A stretch of DNA of 64,000 nt from Alishewanella agri BL06 (GTDB lineage Bacteria > Pseudomonadota > Gammaproteobacteria > Enterobacterales > Alteromonadaceae): the NCBI RefSeq assembly GCF_000272005.1, contig NZ_AKKU01000001.1, positions 62,001 to 126,000 on the forward strand, in the 5' to 3' direction. Both the position numbers and the translations under genes were made by a program. Positions 57,140-64,000 of this stretch are shown piece by piece. Under the pieces are notes generated by a model that was not told where the DNA came from, made no database searches, and saw nothing but the letters and a program-made list of their open reading frames with translations. How positions within the stretch are numbered: position 1 is the first letter of the stretch; every line of letters begins with the position of its first letter.

Positions 57140-57542
57140 ACCAGCCTTCAAAAATAATCTGCGCCGACAGGCTATCCACCTTATCTTTGCTTAAATTGCG
57201 ATAGCCGCCCTCGGCAAATAAACGGCTACGCGCATCGGCGGTGGATAAACGCTCATCATGATAAGCAATAGGTAAACCAAAGCGGCCATGCAAGCGGTTG
57301 GCAAATTTGCGGGTACGGGCGGTAAATTCCTGCTCGCTGCCGTCCATATTCAGTGGCAAGCCGACTAACAATAGCTGTGGTTGCCATTCCTGAATTAAGC
57401 GTTCAATTTGCTGCCAATCCGGGATGCCGTCTTTGGCTTTTAACGCCGCGAGCAAGGTGGCGCTGCCAGTGAGCTCTGAGCCTACGGCCACGCCGATGCT
57501 TTTAGTGCCATAATCAAAACATAAAATAGTGCGGGCGGTCAT
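57123..57542 (-). CDS. ruvX: Holliday junction resolvase-like / pre-16S rRNA nuclease YqgF (RuvX)
   Basis: The 139-residue RNase H-fold protein has [14 protein letters not shown] at the N-terminus, [12 protein letters not shown] in the middle, and [13 protein letters not shown] near the end, all conserved in YqgF. It is essential in E. coli for processing the 16S rRNA 5' end and was first predicted as a resolvase. Its ATG overlaps the yqgE stop by one base, as in most gammaproteobacteria. Confidence 0.94.
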   Translation of the reverse strand: MTARTILCFDYGTKSIGVAVGSELTGSATLLAALKAKDGIPDWQQIERLIQEWQPQLLLVGLPLNMDGSEQEFTARTRKFANRLHGRFGLPIAYHDERLSTADARSRLFAEGGYRNLSKDKVDSLSAQIIFEGWYEQQG

Positions 57543-58099
57543 CAGGCGTGTCCTGCCTCACCGGTAAGTTGCCACGGTTGAATACCGATACTGGCCGTAG
57601 CTTTTTGCCATTTCTCGGCATGGCTGAGATCAAAAATAATGCGGTTGTCGGCCGGGATCACTAACCAGCTGTTATCGGCGATTTCCTGCTCCAACTGGCC
57701 GGCAGTCCAGCCAGCGTAGCCCAGCGCCAGTAAGAATTTCTCCGGTGCCTGTTCGGTGGTCAGGTCCTGCAAAATATCTTTCGAGGTGGTGACCATCAAA
57801 CCATTTTCCAGCTGTAAACTGCTGTGATAACCGGGTTTGGCGGTATGCAACACAAAACCACGGTCATGCTGTACCGGCCCGCCCGCAACCACCTTAGCCT
57901 GTGCCGCCGGACTCTTGGCGTCATAGCTGATTTCCAGCTGCTCTAACAGCTCAGCCAGTGATACATTCATTGGATGATTGACCACTATGCCCATGGCGCC
58001 TTCTTCGTTATGTTCACACAGGTAAGTCACACTGCGTTTAAACATCGGATCGTCCAGTGATGGCATTGCGATTAAAAAATGATTCTGGAAACCTTGCAT
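57542..58099 (-). CDS. yqgE: YqgE/AlgH family protein
   Basis: The 185-residue protein has the AlgH signatures [32 protein letters not shown] and [19 protein letters not shown]. AlgH affects alginate and virulence genes in Pseudomonas, but its biochemical role is unknown. The ATG at 58099 follows AAGGAGA; a longer start at 58117 lacks a site. It is encoded between gshB and ruvX. Confidence 0.93.
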   Translation of the reverse strand: MQGFQNHFLIAMPSLDDPMFKRSVTYLCEHNEEGAMGIVVNHPMNVSLAELLEQLEISYDAKSPAAQAKVVAGGPVQHDRGFVLHTAKPGYHSSLQLENGLMVTTSKDILQDLTTEQAPEKFLLALGYAGWTAGQLEQEIADNSWLVIPADNRIIFDLSHAEKWQKATASIGIQPWQLTGEAGHA

Positions 58100-58137
58100 A
58101 CTGTTCTCCTTGATCAACCTGTGGTGCGACCAACTTA

Positions 58138-59097
58138 CTACGAACCTGCTGCCAGGCGACGCTCGATAGCATCAAATAACATACCGGTAATACTGATCGG
58201 GAAGGCGGCTTCGATTTCCCGAATACAGGTCGGGCTGGTGACATTAATTTCGGTCAGTTTGTCACCGATCACGTCCAGACCGACGAAGATTAAACCTTTG
58301 GCCTTTAAGGTTGGGCCTATGGCTTTGGCAATGGCCCAGTCGCTGTCTGACAGCGGACGGGCTTCGCCACGACCGCCGGCGGCTAAATTACCGCGGGTTT
58401 CACCCGAAGCGGGGATCCGTGCTAAGCAGTATGGCACAGGTTCGCCGTCAACCACTAAGATTCGTTTATCGCCATCGACAATTTCCGGAATATAGCGCTG
58501 CGCCATCGCATACTGACTGCCATGGGCGGTGAGCGTTTCTAAAATTACACTGACATTCGGATCTTCAGGTTTTAAGCGGAAGATCGAGGCGCCACCCATG
58601 CCATCCAGAGGCTTTAAGATTACGTCCTGCTCTTGCTGATAGAAGGCTTTTAAGCGCTTAGCATCGCGGCTGACCAGGGTTTTCGGCGTAAACTGACTAA
58701 ACCAGCTGGTGTAGAGCTTTTCGTTGGCATCGCGCAGGCTTTGCGGCTTATTGACAATCAGCGTGCCGGCATCTTCGGCGCGCTCCAGCATATAGGTGGC
58801 ATAGATATATTCGGTATCAAAGGGCGGATCTTTGCGCATCAGAATCACGTTGAGCTCGCTCAGCGCCAGATCCTGTTCGCTACCAAAGTGATACCAGCGC
58901 TCCGGGTTGGGCTCGACGCTCAGTAAGCGCGTACGGGCGCGGGCCTGACCTTGCAGTAAATACAGATCCGCCATTTCCATATAGTGGATTTCATAGCCGC
59001 GGCGCTGCGCATCCAGCAGCATGGCAAAGCTGGAGTCTTTTTTGATATTGATGTCCGCAATCGGGTCCATCACGATACCAAGTTTAATTGCTGTCAT
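58138..59097 (-). CDS. gshB: glutathione synthetase
   Basis: The 319-residue ATP-grasp enzyme joins gamma-glutamylcysteine and glycine. It starts IKLGIVMDPIADINIKKDSS, and shows MRKDPPFDTEYIYATYML, VILKPLDGMGGASIFRL and EINVTSPTCIREIE, all GshB hallmarks. It lies 8 bases after rsmE and 38 bases before yqgE in the conserved operon. Confidence 0.96.
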   Translation of the reverse strand: MTAIKLGIVMDPIADINIKKDSSFAMLLDAQRRGYEIHYMEMADLYLLQGQARARTRLLSVEPNPERWYHFGSEQDLALSELNVILMRKDPPFDTEYIYATYMLERAEDAGTLIVNKPQSLRDANEKLYTSWFSQFTPKTLVSRDAKRLKAFYQQEQDVILKPLDGMGGASIFRLKPEDPNVSVILETLTAHGSQYAMAQRYIPEIVDGDKRILVVDGEPVPYCLARIPASGETRGNLAAGGRGEARPLSDSDWAIAKAIGPTLKAKGLIFVGLDVIGDKLTEINVTSPTCIREIEAAFPISITGMLFDAIERRLAAGS

Positions 59098-59105
59098 GCT
59101 TATCC

Positions 59106-59834
59106 TCAGGCGAGATCGCCAAATTGCAGTTGCAGGGCGCTGATCGCGGTCAGCGCTGCCGTTTCAGTGCGCAAAATTCTCGGACCCAGCGTAATACCGG
59201 TAAAGCCGGCGGCCGCGGTTTGGCTGACTTCAGTATCGGTAAAGCCACCTTCCGGACCTATTACCAACTGAATATCGCTGGCCGGAGTTAGGGTCTTAAT
59301 GGTGGCGGCAGCGCGCGGATCCAAGGTCAGCCTTAAAGCTTTTGTTGGGGAGGCCAGCCATTGTTGCAAACTAACCGCCGTATGCACTGTTGGCACCACA
59401 CTGCGTCCGCTTTGCTCGCAGGCACTGATCGCAATCTTTTGCCACTGCTCGGTACGTTTCGCCAAACGCTCGGCATCCAGTTTTACGCCGCAGCGCTCGG
59501 TAAACAGCGGGGTGATTTCGGTCACGCCAAGCTCTACCGCCTTTTGAATGGCGAAATCCATCCGGTCACCACGGGAAATGCCCTGACCTAAGTGGATACG
59601 CAGCGGGGATTCGACCGGATTGTCGCTGCTGCTTTCGATAGTGACCAAAAGCTGTTTCTTGCCGACTTCGCTGATGGTAGCGGCATAGTTTTTACCATCG
59701 CCATTAAACAATTGTAACGGCTGTCCCGCTTGCATTCGCAGCACCCGGCCGACGTGGTTGGCCGCGTCGTCGCTTAGGGCAAGCCTAGCCCCTGCCGGCA
59801 AGTCTGATGGCTGATAGATTCGTATTGTTCGCAT
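59106..59834 (-). CDS. rsmE: 16S rRNA (uracil(1498)-N3)-methyltransferase RsmE
   Basis: The 242-residue SPOUT enzyme methylates U1498 of 16S rRNA. The start at 59834 gives MRTIRIYQPSDLPAG, as in other RsmE proteins; the open frame upstream is not conserved and runs toward a terminator. DHVGRVLRM-type ANHVGRVLRMQAGQ, LGQGISRGDRMDFAIQKAVELG and VIGPEGGFTDTEV are conserved blocks. It heads the rsmE-gshB-yqgE-ruvX operon. Confidence 0.95.
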   Translation of the reverse strand: MRTIRIYQPSDLPAGARLALSDDAANHVGRVLRMQAGQPLQLFNGDGKNYAATISEVGKKQLLVTIESSSDNPVESPLRIHLGQGISRGDRMDFAIQKAVELGVTEITPLFTERCGVKLDAERLAKRTEQWQKIAISACEQSGRSVVPTVHTAVSLQQWLASPTKALRLTLDPRAAATIKTLTPASDIQLVIGPEGGFTDTEVSQTAAAGFTGITLGPRILRTETAALTAISALQLQFGDLA

Positions 59835-59910
59835 CTTGTCGTTCTGTTTAACTGAAAAAAGCCTGAGGCTAATATTAACAGTGTTTCGCGCCAACCCGCT
59901 GCTAATCGAT

Positions 59911-59933
59911 AAAAAAAGGCCCCGCAGGGCCTT
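59911..59933 (-). terminator. intrinsic terminator of the AbgT-family transporter gene
   Basis: AAGGCCC (59916-59922) pairs with GGGCCTT (59927-59933) with a CGCA loop. On the minus strand the stem runs into seven T residues. It lies 18 bases past the transporter stop and separates it from rsmE. Confidence 0.92.
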
Positions 59934-59951
59934 AGTCAAAACGCGTGTTGC

Positions 59952-61532
59952 TTAGCGGTTAGGAATATACTCGTATGAGGCACCTAAGCCCAGCGGAATA
60001 TCCAGTGCCCAGAAGCCAAGCAGGAAGGCAGTCCAGAGTACCAGCATTGCAATAGAGTAGGGCAGCATTAACGCTACCAGAGTACCAATACCGCTGTTCT
60101 TCACATACTTTTGACAGAACACAACGATCAGCGGGAAGTACGGCAGCAGTGGCGTGATAATGTTGGTCGAAGAGTCACCAACGCGGTAGGCTGCCTGGGT
60201 CAGATCCGGTGAAATGCCCAGTTCCATCAGCATCGGCACCATGATAGCGCCAATCAGAGCCCATTTGGCAGAAGCAGAGCCGACAACCAGGTTAACTAAA
60301 CCGGATAAAAACACGATACCTACCAATGTCATTGCCAGTGGCAGTCCCATGGCTTTTAACGCATTGGCGCCTTTTAACGCCAGTAATACCCCCAGATTCG
60401 ACTGGTTAAAGGCATACAGGAACAGCGCACAGAAGAACGCCATCACGATATAGTAGCCCATACCACTCATCGCATTGCTCATGCCTTTGATCACATCGCG
60501 GTGAGTTTGTACCGTGCCGGCGACATAGCCATAGACAATACCTGGTATCAGGAAGAACACAAAGATCAACGTTACAATCGACTTCATCAGTGGCGAGGCA
60601 GCAACCAGCAGCGGGTTCATCCCCTCGACAACTTGCTCAGCCGGGGCGGCCCAAGGCGTAACGGTTGGCAGCACAATACTCAGCGCCAGCAGGGCGGCAA
60701 CGACAAACATCGAAATCACAGCAGCGCGTAAGCCTTTCCGCTCTTGGGCGCTAAGTGCATCCATTTTCACCATTTGTGATGTATCGCCATCAACCTTAGT
60801 AGCTTGCAGGCGCGGTTCAATCACTTTATCCGTTAAAAACCAGCCAACTAATACAATCAGGAAGGTAGAAGCGGTGGTAAAGATATAGTTATTTAACGGG
60901 TTGATGGTAACAGTTGGATCCAGCAGCTGAGCTGACACCTGCGTCATACCGGCCAGTAGCGGGTCCAGGCTGGAGGGCACAAAGAAAGTGGCCGAGAAAC
61001 CACCGGAGACACCGGCAAAGGCTGCGGCAATACCGGCCAATGGATGACGGCCCGCCGCGTAGAAGATTACTGCACCGAGCGGAATCACCAGCACATAGCC
61101 GGCATCTACCGCCACATGGCTTAGGACACCCACGGCAATTAACACCGGGGTTAATAACATCTTTGGTGTCACGGCCAGGATAGAGCGTAAACCGGCATTA
61201 ATAAAGCCGGTATATTCCGCTACCCCTAAACCTAACATCGCAACCAGCACCACACCCAGTGGTGGGAAGTTAACGAAGGTCGTTACGATATTGGAGGCGA
61301 ATAAGGTTAAGGCATCACCCGACAGCAAATTGACGATTTGTACCTGTTGGCCGCTTCTCGGGTCAATTTCAGTAAAGGTCATCCCGGAAAATAACCAGGA
61401 CAGGCCCCAGACGATAACCATTAACAGTGCAAAGAGCACGGCCGGATCGGGTAATTTGTTCCCGATCACCTCAATGGTATTGAGCGCACGGTTCATCCAG
61501 CCGTTTTTCACGGCGGCGGTTTGTTCTGACAT
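59952..61532 (-). CDS. AbgT-family transporter
   Basis: The 526-residue protein has about 11-13 transmembrane helices and the AbgT family features IGNKLPDPAVLFALLMVIVWG, SHVAVDAGYVLVIPLGAV, GFSATFFVPSSLDPLLAG and RVGDSSTNIITPLLPYFPLI. AbgT imports p-aminobenzoyl-glutamate in E. coli, whereas MtrF and YdaH export antifolates. Which applies here cannot be told. The start is the ATG at 61532 (MSEQTAAVKNG), with AAGGAA upstream; the longer open frame to 61658 is not conserved. Confidence 0.92.
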   Translation of the reverse strand: MSEQTAAVKNGWMNRALNTIEVIGNKLPDPAVLFALLMVIVWGLSWLFSGMTFTEIDPRSGQQVQIVNLLSGDALTLFASNIVTTFVNFPPLGVVLVAMLGLGVAEYTGFINAGLRSILAVTPKMLLTPVLIAVGVLSHVAVDAGYVLVIPLGAVIFYAAGRHPLAGIAAAFAGVSGGFSATFFVPSSLDPLLAGMTQVSAQLLDPTVTINPLNNYIFTTASTFLIVLVGWFLTDKVIEPRLQATKVDGDTSQMVKMDALSAQERKGLRAAVISMFVVAALLALSIVLPTVTPWAAPAEQVVEGMNPLLVAASPLMKSIVTLIFVFFLIPGIVYGYVAGTVQTHRDVIKGMSNAMSGMGYYIVMAFFCALFLYAFNQSNLGVLLALKGANALKAMGLPLAMTLVGIVFLSGLVNLVVGSASAKWALIGAIMVPMLMELGISPDLTQAAYRVGDSSTNIITPLLPYFPLIVVFCQKYVKNSGIGTLVALMLPYSIAMLVLWTAFLLGFWALDIPLGLGASYEYIPNR

Positions 61533-61668
61533 AGCAGTTCCTTTTTCTTGCTTTTTTATTGTGTGATTGCCAGCAGCAATCAGACCCTGGAGGCTAAAAC
61601 GCCCTAATAATACACAAAAGCGCGCCTCGGGTAAGCGGCAAATCGGCTGAAGCGCCAAATTAAAAAGA

Positions 61669-61694
61669 AAAAAGGAGAGTCTCCTCTCCTTTTT
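61669..61694 (-). terminator. intrinsic terminator of metK
   Basis: AAAAAGGAGAG (61669-61679) pairs with CTCTCCTTTTT (61684-61694) around a TCTC loop. On the minus strand it follows the metK stop by 22 bases and ends in a T-rich tract. It would work in both directions. Confidence 0.9.
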
Positions 61695-61716
61695 CAGCCG
61701 TTAAGCATTAAGTCGC

Positions 61717-62865
61717 TTACTTTGCGTACTGACGTAACAGCTCAGCTTTATCGGTTTTCTCCCACGGGAACTCGTTACGGCCGAAGTGACCGTAAGCCGC
61801 CGTAGGCTGATAAATTGGCCGCTCCAGATCCAACATTTGGATCAGGCCATAAGGACGCAGATCGAAATGCTCACGTACCAGTTTGATCAGCTCGTCTTCA
61901 CTCAGTTTGCTGGTACCGAAGGTTTCCAGGCTGATTGAAGTGGGTTCGGCAACACCAATAGCATAAGACACCTGCAGCTCCAGACGCTCTGCCAGGCCAG
62001 CCGCAACCAGGTTTTTCGCGACATAGCGAGCAGCATAAGCCGCTGAGCGGTCAACCTTTGATGGATCTTTACCAGAGAAAGCACCACCACCATGGCGCGC
62101 CATACCACCGTAGCTATCTACGATAATCTTGCGGCCGGTTAAACCACAGTCACCCATAGGGCCACCGATCACAAAACGACCGGTTGGGTTGATAAAGAAC
62201 TTGGTTTTGCTGTTTAACCACTCCGCCGGTAATACTGGCTTAATGATTTCTTCCATTACCGCCTCACGCAGATCAGCGGTGCTGATGGTGTCACAGTGCT
62301 GGGTAGATAATACTACGGCATCGATACCGACTGGCTTACCGTCTTCGTAAATAAAGCTTAACTGCGACTTGGCATCCGGGCGTAACCACGGCAGGGTACC
62401 GTCTTTACGCACCTGGGCCTGACGCTGTACCAAGCGGTGTGAATAGGTAATAGGAGCCGGCATCAGCACGTCGGTTTCGTTACTGGCGTAGCCAAACATT
62501 AAACCCTGGTCACCCGCGCCTTGCTCACGCGGATCAGCTTTATCTACACCCTGATTGATATCGGGTGATTGTTTACCAATCGCATTTAATACAGCGCAGG
62601 AGTCGGCGTCAAAACCCATATCAGAATGGGTGTAGCCAATTTCACGTACGGTTTTGCGTACCAGCTCTTCGATATCAACCCAGGCAGAAGTCGTGATTTC
62701 GCCACCGACTAACACCATACCTGTTTTAACGAAGGTCTCACAGGCAACACGCGCCTTGCTGTCTTGTTCCAGGATCGCATCCAGTACCGCATCGGAAATC
62801 TGATCAGCGATTTTATCCGGATGCCCTTCAGATACAGACTCAGACGTGAAAATATGTTGTGCCAT
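61717..62865 (-). CDS. metK: S-adenosylmethionine synthase
   Basis: The 382-residue enzyme makes SAM from methionine and ATP. It has [20 protein letters not shown] at the N-terminus, the [12 protein letters not shown] loop, and [19 protein letters not shown] as phosphate-binding P-loop. Length is normal. It stands alone, with a terminator after it and a 379-base divergent region to tkt that holds a perfect MetJ half-operator. Confidence 0.97.
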   Translation of the reverse strand: MAQHIFTSESVSEGHPDKIADQISDAVLDAILEQDSKARVACETFVKTGMVLVGGEITTSAWVDIEELVRKTVREIGYTHSDMGFDADSCAVLNAIGKQSPDINQGVDKADPREQGAGDQGLMFGYASNETDVLMPAPITYSHRLVQRQAQVRKDGTLPWLRPDAKSQLSFIYEDGKPVGIDAVVLSTQHCDTISTADLREAVMEEIIKPVLPAEWLNSKTKFFINPTGRFVIGGPMGDCGLTGRKIIVDSYGGMARHGGGAFSGKDPSKVDRSAAYAARYVAKNLVAAGLAERLELQVSYAIGVAEPTSISLETFGTSKLSEDELIKLVREHFDLRPYGLIQMLDLERPIYQPTAAYGHFGRNEFPWEKTDKAELLRQYAK

Positions 62866-62898
62866 CTGTTAGTTTCCACCACGTTAGTTAATACATAA

Positions 62899-62923
62899 AG
62901 CGCCGTGACACTGTCACAGCGCT
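62899..62923. repeat. hairpin in the metK leader
   Basis: AGCGC (62899-62903) pairs with GCGCT (62919-62923). After one C-A mismatch, GTGAC (62905-62909) pairs with GTCAC (62913-62917). The stem is about 10-11 bp with a 3-base loop, about 35-58 bases upstream of the metK ATG. Confidence 0.6.
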
Positions 62924-63033
62924 GAGATTAAGCAGGCGCAGCTGTTGCCAGTTCAGTTTAGCCGGCAGGCGCCAAAAAAATAGCCGCTTATTTTAGTGAA
63001 AGCCCCCGGCGATTACCAGAAAAATTTACGCCC

Positions 63034-63041
63034 AGACGTCT
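63034..63041. promoter_or_regulatory. candidate MetJ box upstream of metK
   Basis: AGACGTCT is the exact MetJ half-operator consensus. MetJ normally needs two or more adjacent 8-bp boxes; the preceding 8 bases (TTACGCCC) match at 4 of 8 and the following 8 do not match. It is 169 bases from the metK start, so assignment is tentative. Confidence 0.4.
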
Positions 63042-63244
63042 TTCATGCCGGAAATTACGTAAACGCGAGCTACCAGATCACCGCGCTGCAAAAAAGGTCG
63101 CAGATAATCATTTGCCATCTGACGGCGGCTGGGTGAAAATACAGCCATCTAAACCCCCACAGTAATCGTTTTAGTAACAGCCTGTGTCGGGTTACACTGC
63201 AAACCTCAAGTCTGAATAATCAGCGCAATTTGTCAGGAGTCTGC

Positions 63245-64000
63245 ATGCCATCTCGTAAACAACTCGCCAATGCCATCCGTGCCTTAAGTATGGACGCGGT
63301 GCAAAAAGCTAAATCAGGCCACCCGGGCGCCCCAATGGGGATGGCCGATATTGCCGAAGTGTTATGGCGTGACTATCTGAAACATAACCCGCAAAACCCA
63401 GGCTGGGCCGACCGCGACCGCTTTGTACTGTCGAATGGTCACGGCTCGATGCTGATCTATTCGCTGTTACATCTGAGCGGCTATCAATTGTCACTGGATG
63501 ATCTAAAACAGTTCCGCCAGCTGCATTCTAAAACCCCGGGTCATCCGGAGTTCGGTTATGCGCCGGGCGTAGAAACCACCACCGGACCGCTGGGGCAGGG
63601 TATTACCAATGCCGTGGGGATGGCGCTGGCCGAAAAAGCGCTGGCGGCGCAGTTTAACCGCCCCGGTTTTGACATTGTTGACCACTATACTTATGTGTTC
63701 CTGGGCGATGGCTGTTTAATGGAAGGGATTTCGCACGAAGCCTGTTCCTTGGCCGGTACTCTTGGTTTAGGTAAGCTGATTGCGTTCTGGGATGATAACG
63801 GTATCTCGATTGATGGCCATGTTGAAGGCTGGTTTACCGATAATACCCCTGCGCGCTTTGAAGCCTACGGCTGGCATGTGGTGGCCAATGTTGATGGCCA
63901 TAATCCGGAAGCGATTAAAGCGGCGATTGAACAGGCACGCGCCGTGACCGACAAACCGACACTGATCTGCACCAAAACCGTCATCGGTTATGGCGCACCG
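63245..64000 (+). CDS. tkt: transketolase, 3' end outside window
   Basis: The first 252 codons of transketolase are present; the frame is open at the window end. It starts [20 protein letters not shown] with AGGAG 5 bases upstream. The thiamine diphosphate and catalytic features visible are [13 protein letters not shown] (His), [27 protein letters not shown] and [15 protein letters not shown]. It catalyses two-carbon transfers of the pentose phosphate pathway. It is divergent from metK, an arrangement common in related gammaproteobacteria. Confidence 0.96.
   Translation, partial: MPSRKQLANAIRALSMDAVQKAKSGHPGAPMGMADIAEVLWRDYLKHNPQNPGWADRDRFVLSNGHGSMLIYSLLHLSGYQLSLDDLKQFRQLHSKTPGHPEFGYAPGVETTTGPLGQGITNAVGMALAEKALAAQFNRPGFDIVDHYTYVFLGDGCLMEGISHEACSLAGTLGLGKLIAFWDDNGISIDGHVEGWFTDNTPARFEAYGWHVVANVDGHNPEAIKAAIEQARAVTDKPTLICTKTVIGYGAP

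Larger units (their letters stand above)
62866..63244. other. divergent metK-tkt intergenic region
   Basis: This 379-base stretch has no gene I can support. It holds an 11-bp imperfect hairpin (62899-62923) in the metK leader, a perfect MetJ-box-like AGACGTCT at 63034-63041, a palindrome TTACGTAA at 63055-63062, and an AGGAG ribosome site for tkt at 63235-63239. A minus-strand TAAAAT that could be the metK -10 lies near 62988-63000 but has a poor -35. No SAM riboswitch fold was recognised. Confidence 0.6.

Noticed and set aside
59835..59939. N-terminal extension of RsmE
   Set aside because: It runs into the terminator of the upstream transporter gene and is not conserved; MRTIRIYQP at 59834 fits the family.
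61533..61658. N-terminal extension of the AbgT transporter
   Set aside because: The added 42 residues are not membrane or family sequence, and a good AAGGAA site precedes the ATG at 61532.
62866..63244. SAM riboswitch in the metK leader
   Set aside because: Only one hairpin with a mismatch is seen; the multi-helix core of SAM-I, SAM-II or similar classes was not recognised.

Overview
The window is bacterial chromosome from a polarly flagellated gammaproteobacterium. The order flrA-flrBC-fliEFGHIJK-fliLMNOPQR-flhBA-flhFG-fliA-cheYZAB-motCD-parC-parP-cheW is that of Shewanella, Pseudomonas and Vibrio polar flagella. The housekeeping genes (rlmA, yciU-like, rsmE-gshB-yqgE-ruvX, metK-tkt) also fit Alteromonadales and relatives; a Rheinheimera/Alishewanella/Arsukibacterium-type organism is my best guess, inferred from protein style only.

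Layout. (1) 1-6190, plus strand: a visibly AT-richer, tightly coupled sugar-modification cassette: GT-B-like glycosyltransferase (cut by the window edge), WbqC-family protein, SAM methyltransferase, PglD/NeuD-type acyltransferase, beta-propeller protein, PhyH-type Fe(II) dioxygenase, WecE-type aminotransferase. (2) 6205-6830: an IS200-type element (tnpA only) with end hairpins. (3) 6957-14543, minus strand: a complete pseudaminic acid pathway pseB-C-F-G-I-H followed by rfbA and a two-domain methyltransferase. A near-consensus sigma-54 promoter sits just upstream of pseB, tying flagellin glycan supply to the flagellar cascade. (4) 14783-47760, plus strand: a short flagellin-like gene, the master regulator flrA, the flrBC two-component system, basal body, export, C-ring, hook-length, placement (flhF, flhG), fliA, chemotaxis and stator genes, ending in the ParC/ParP array-positioning module, cheW, a DUF2802 protein and a FlhB-tail paralogue. 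Sigma-54 -24/-12 elements precede flrB, fliE (as a 20-bp tandem duplication) and flhA. (5) 47771-64000: housekeeping and accessory genes: tdk, a Gcr-type membrane protein, a MAPEG protein, a serine hydrolase, rlmA, a DNA-mimic protein, an isochorismatase-like hydrolase, S1/P1 nuclease, rlmJ, a TrmH-family methylase, the rsmE-gshB-yqgE-ruvX-DUF1653 operon, an AbgT transporter, metK, and the start of tkt.

How it works together: FlrA (sigma-70 promoter) with RpoN should switch on flrBC and probably fliE, flhA and the pse operon. FlrC then drives later genes and FliA/FlhG complete the hierarchy. The pse genes make CMP-pseudaminic acid for flagellin. RfbA plus WecE plus the acyltransferase could make a dTDP-4-acylamino-sugar, but no RmlB dehydratase is in the window. 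Points most worth checking are the duplicated sigma-54 promoter before fliE, the sigma-54 promoter of the pse operon, a CheA that carries three copies of a FliM/CheZ-like short motif where the P2 domain should be, and the unusual dTDP-sugar cassette. I saw no rRNA, tRNA or CRISPR array.
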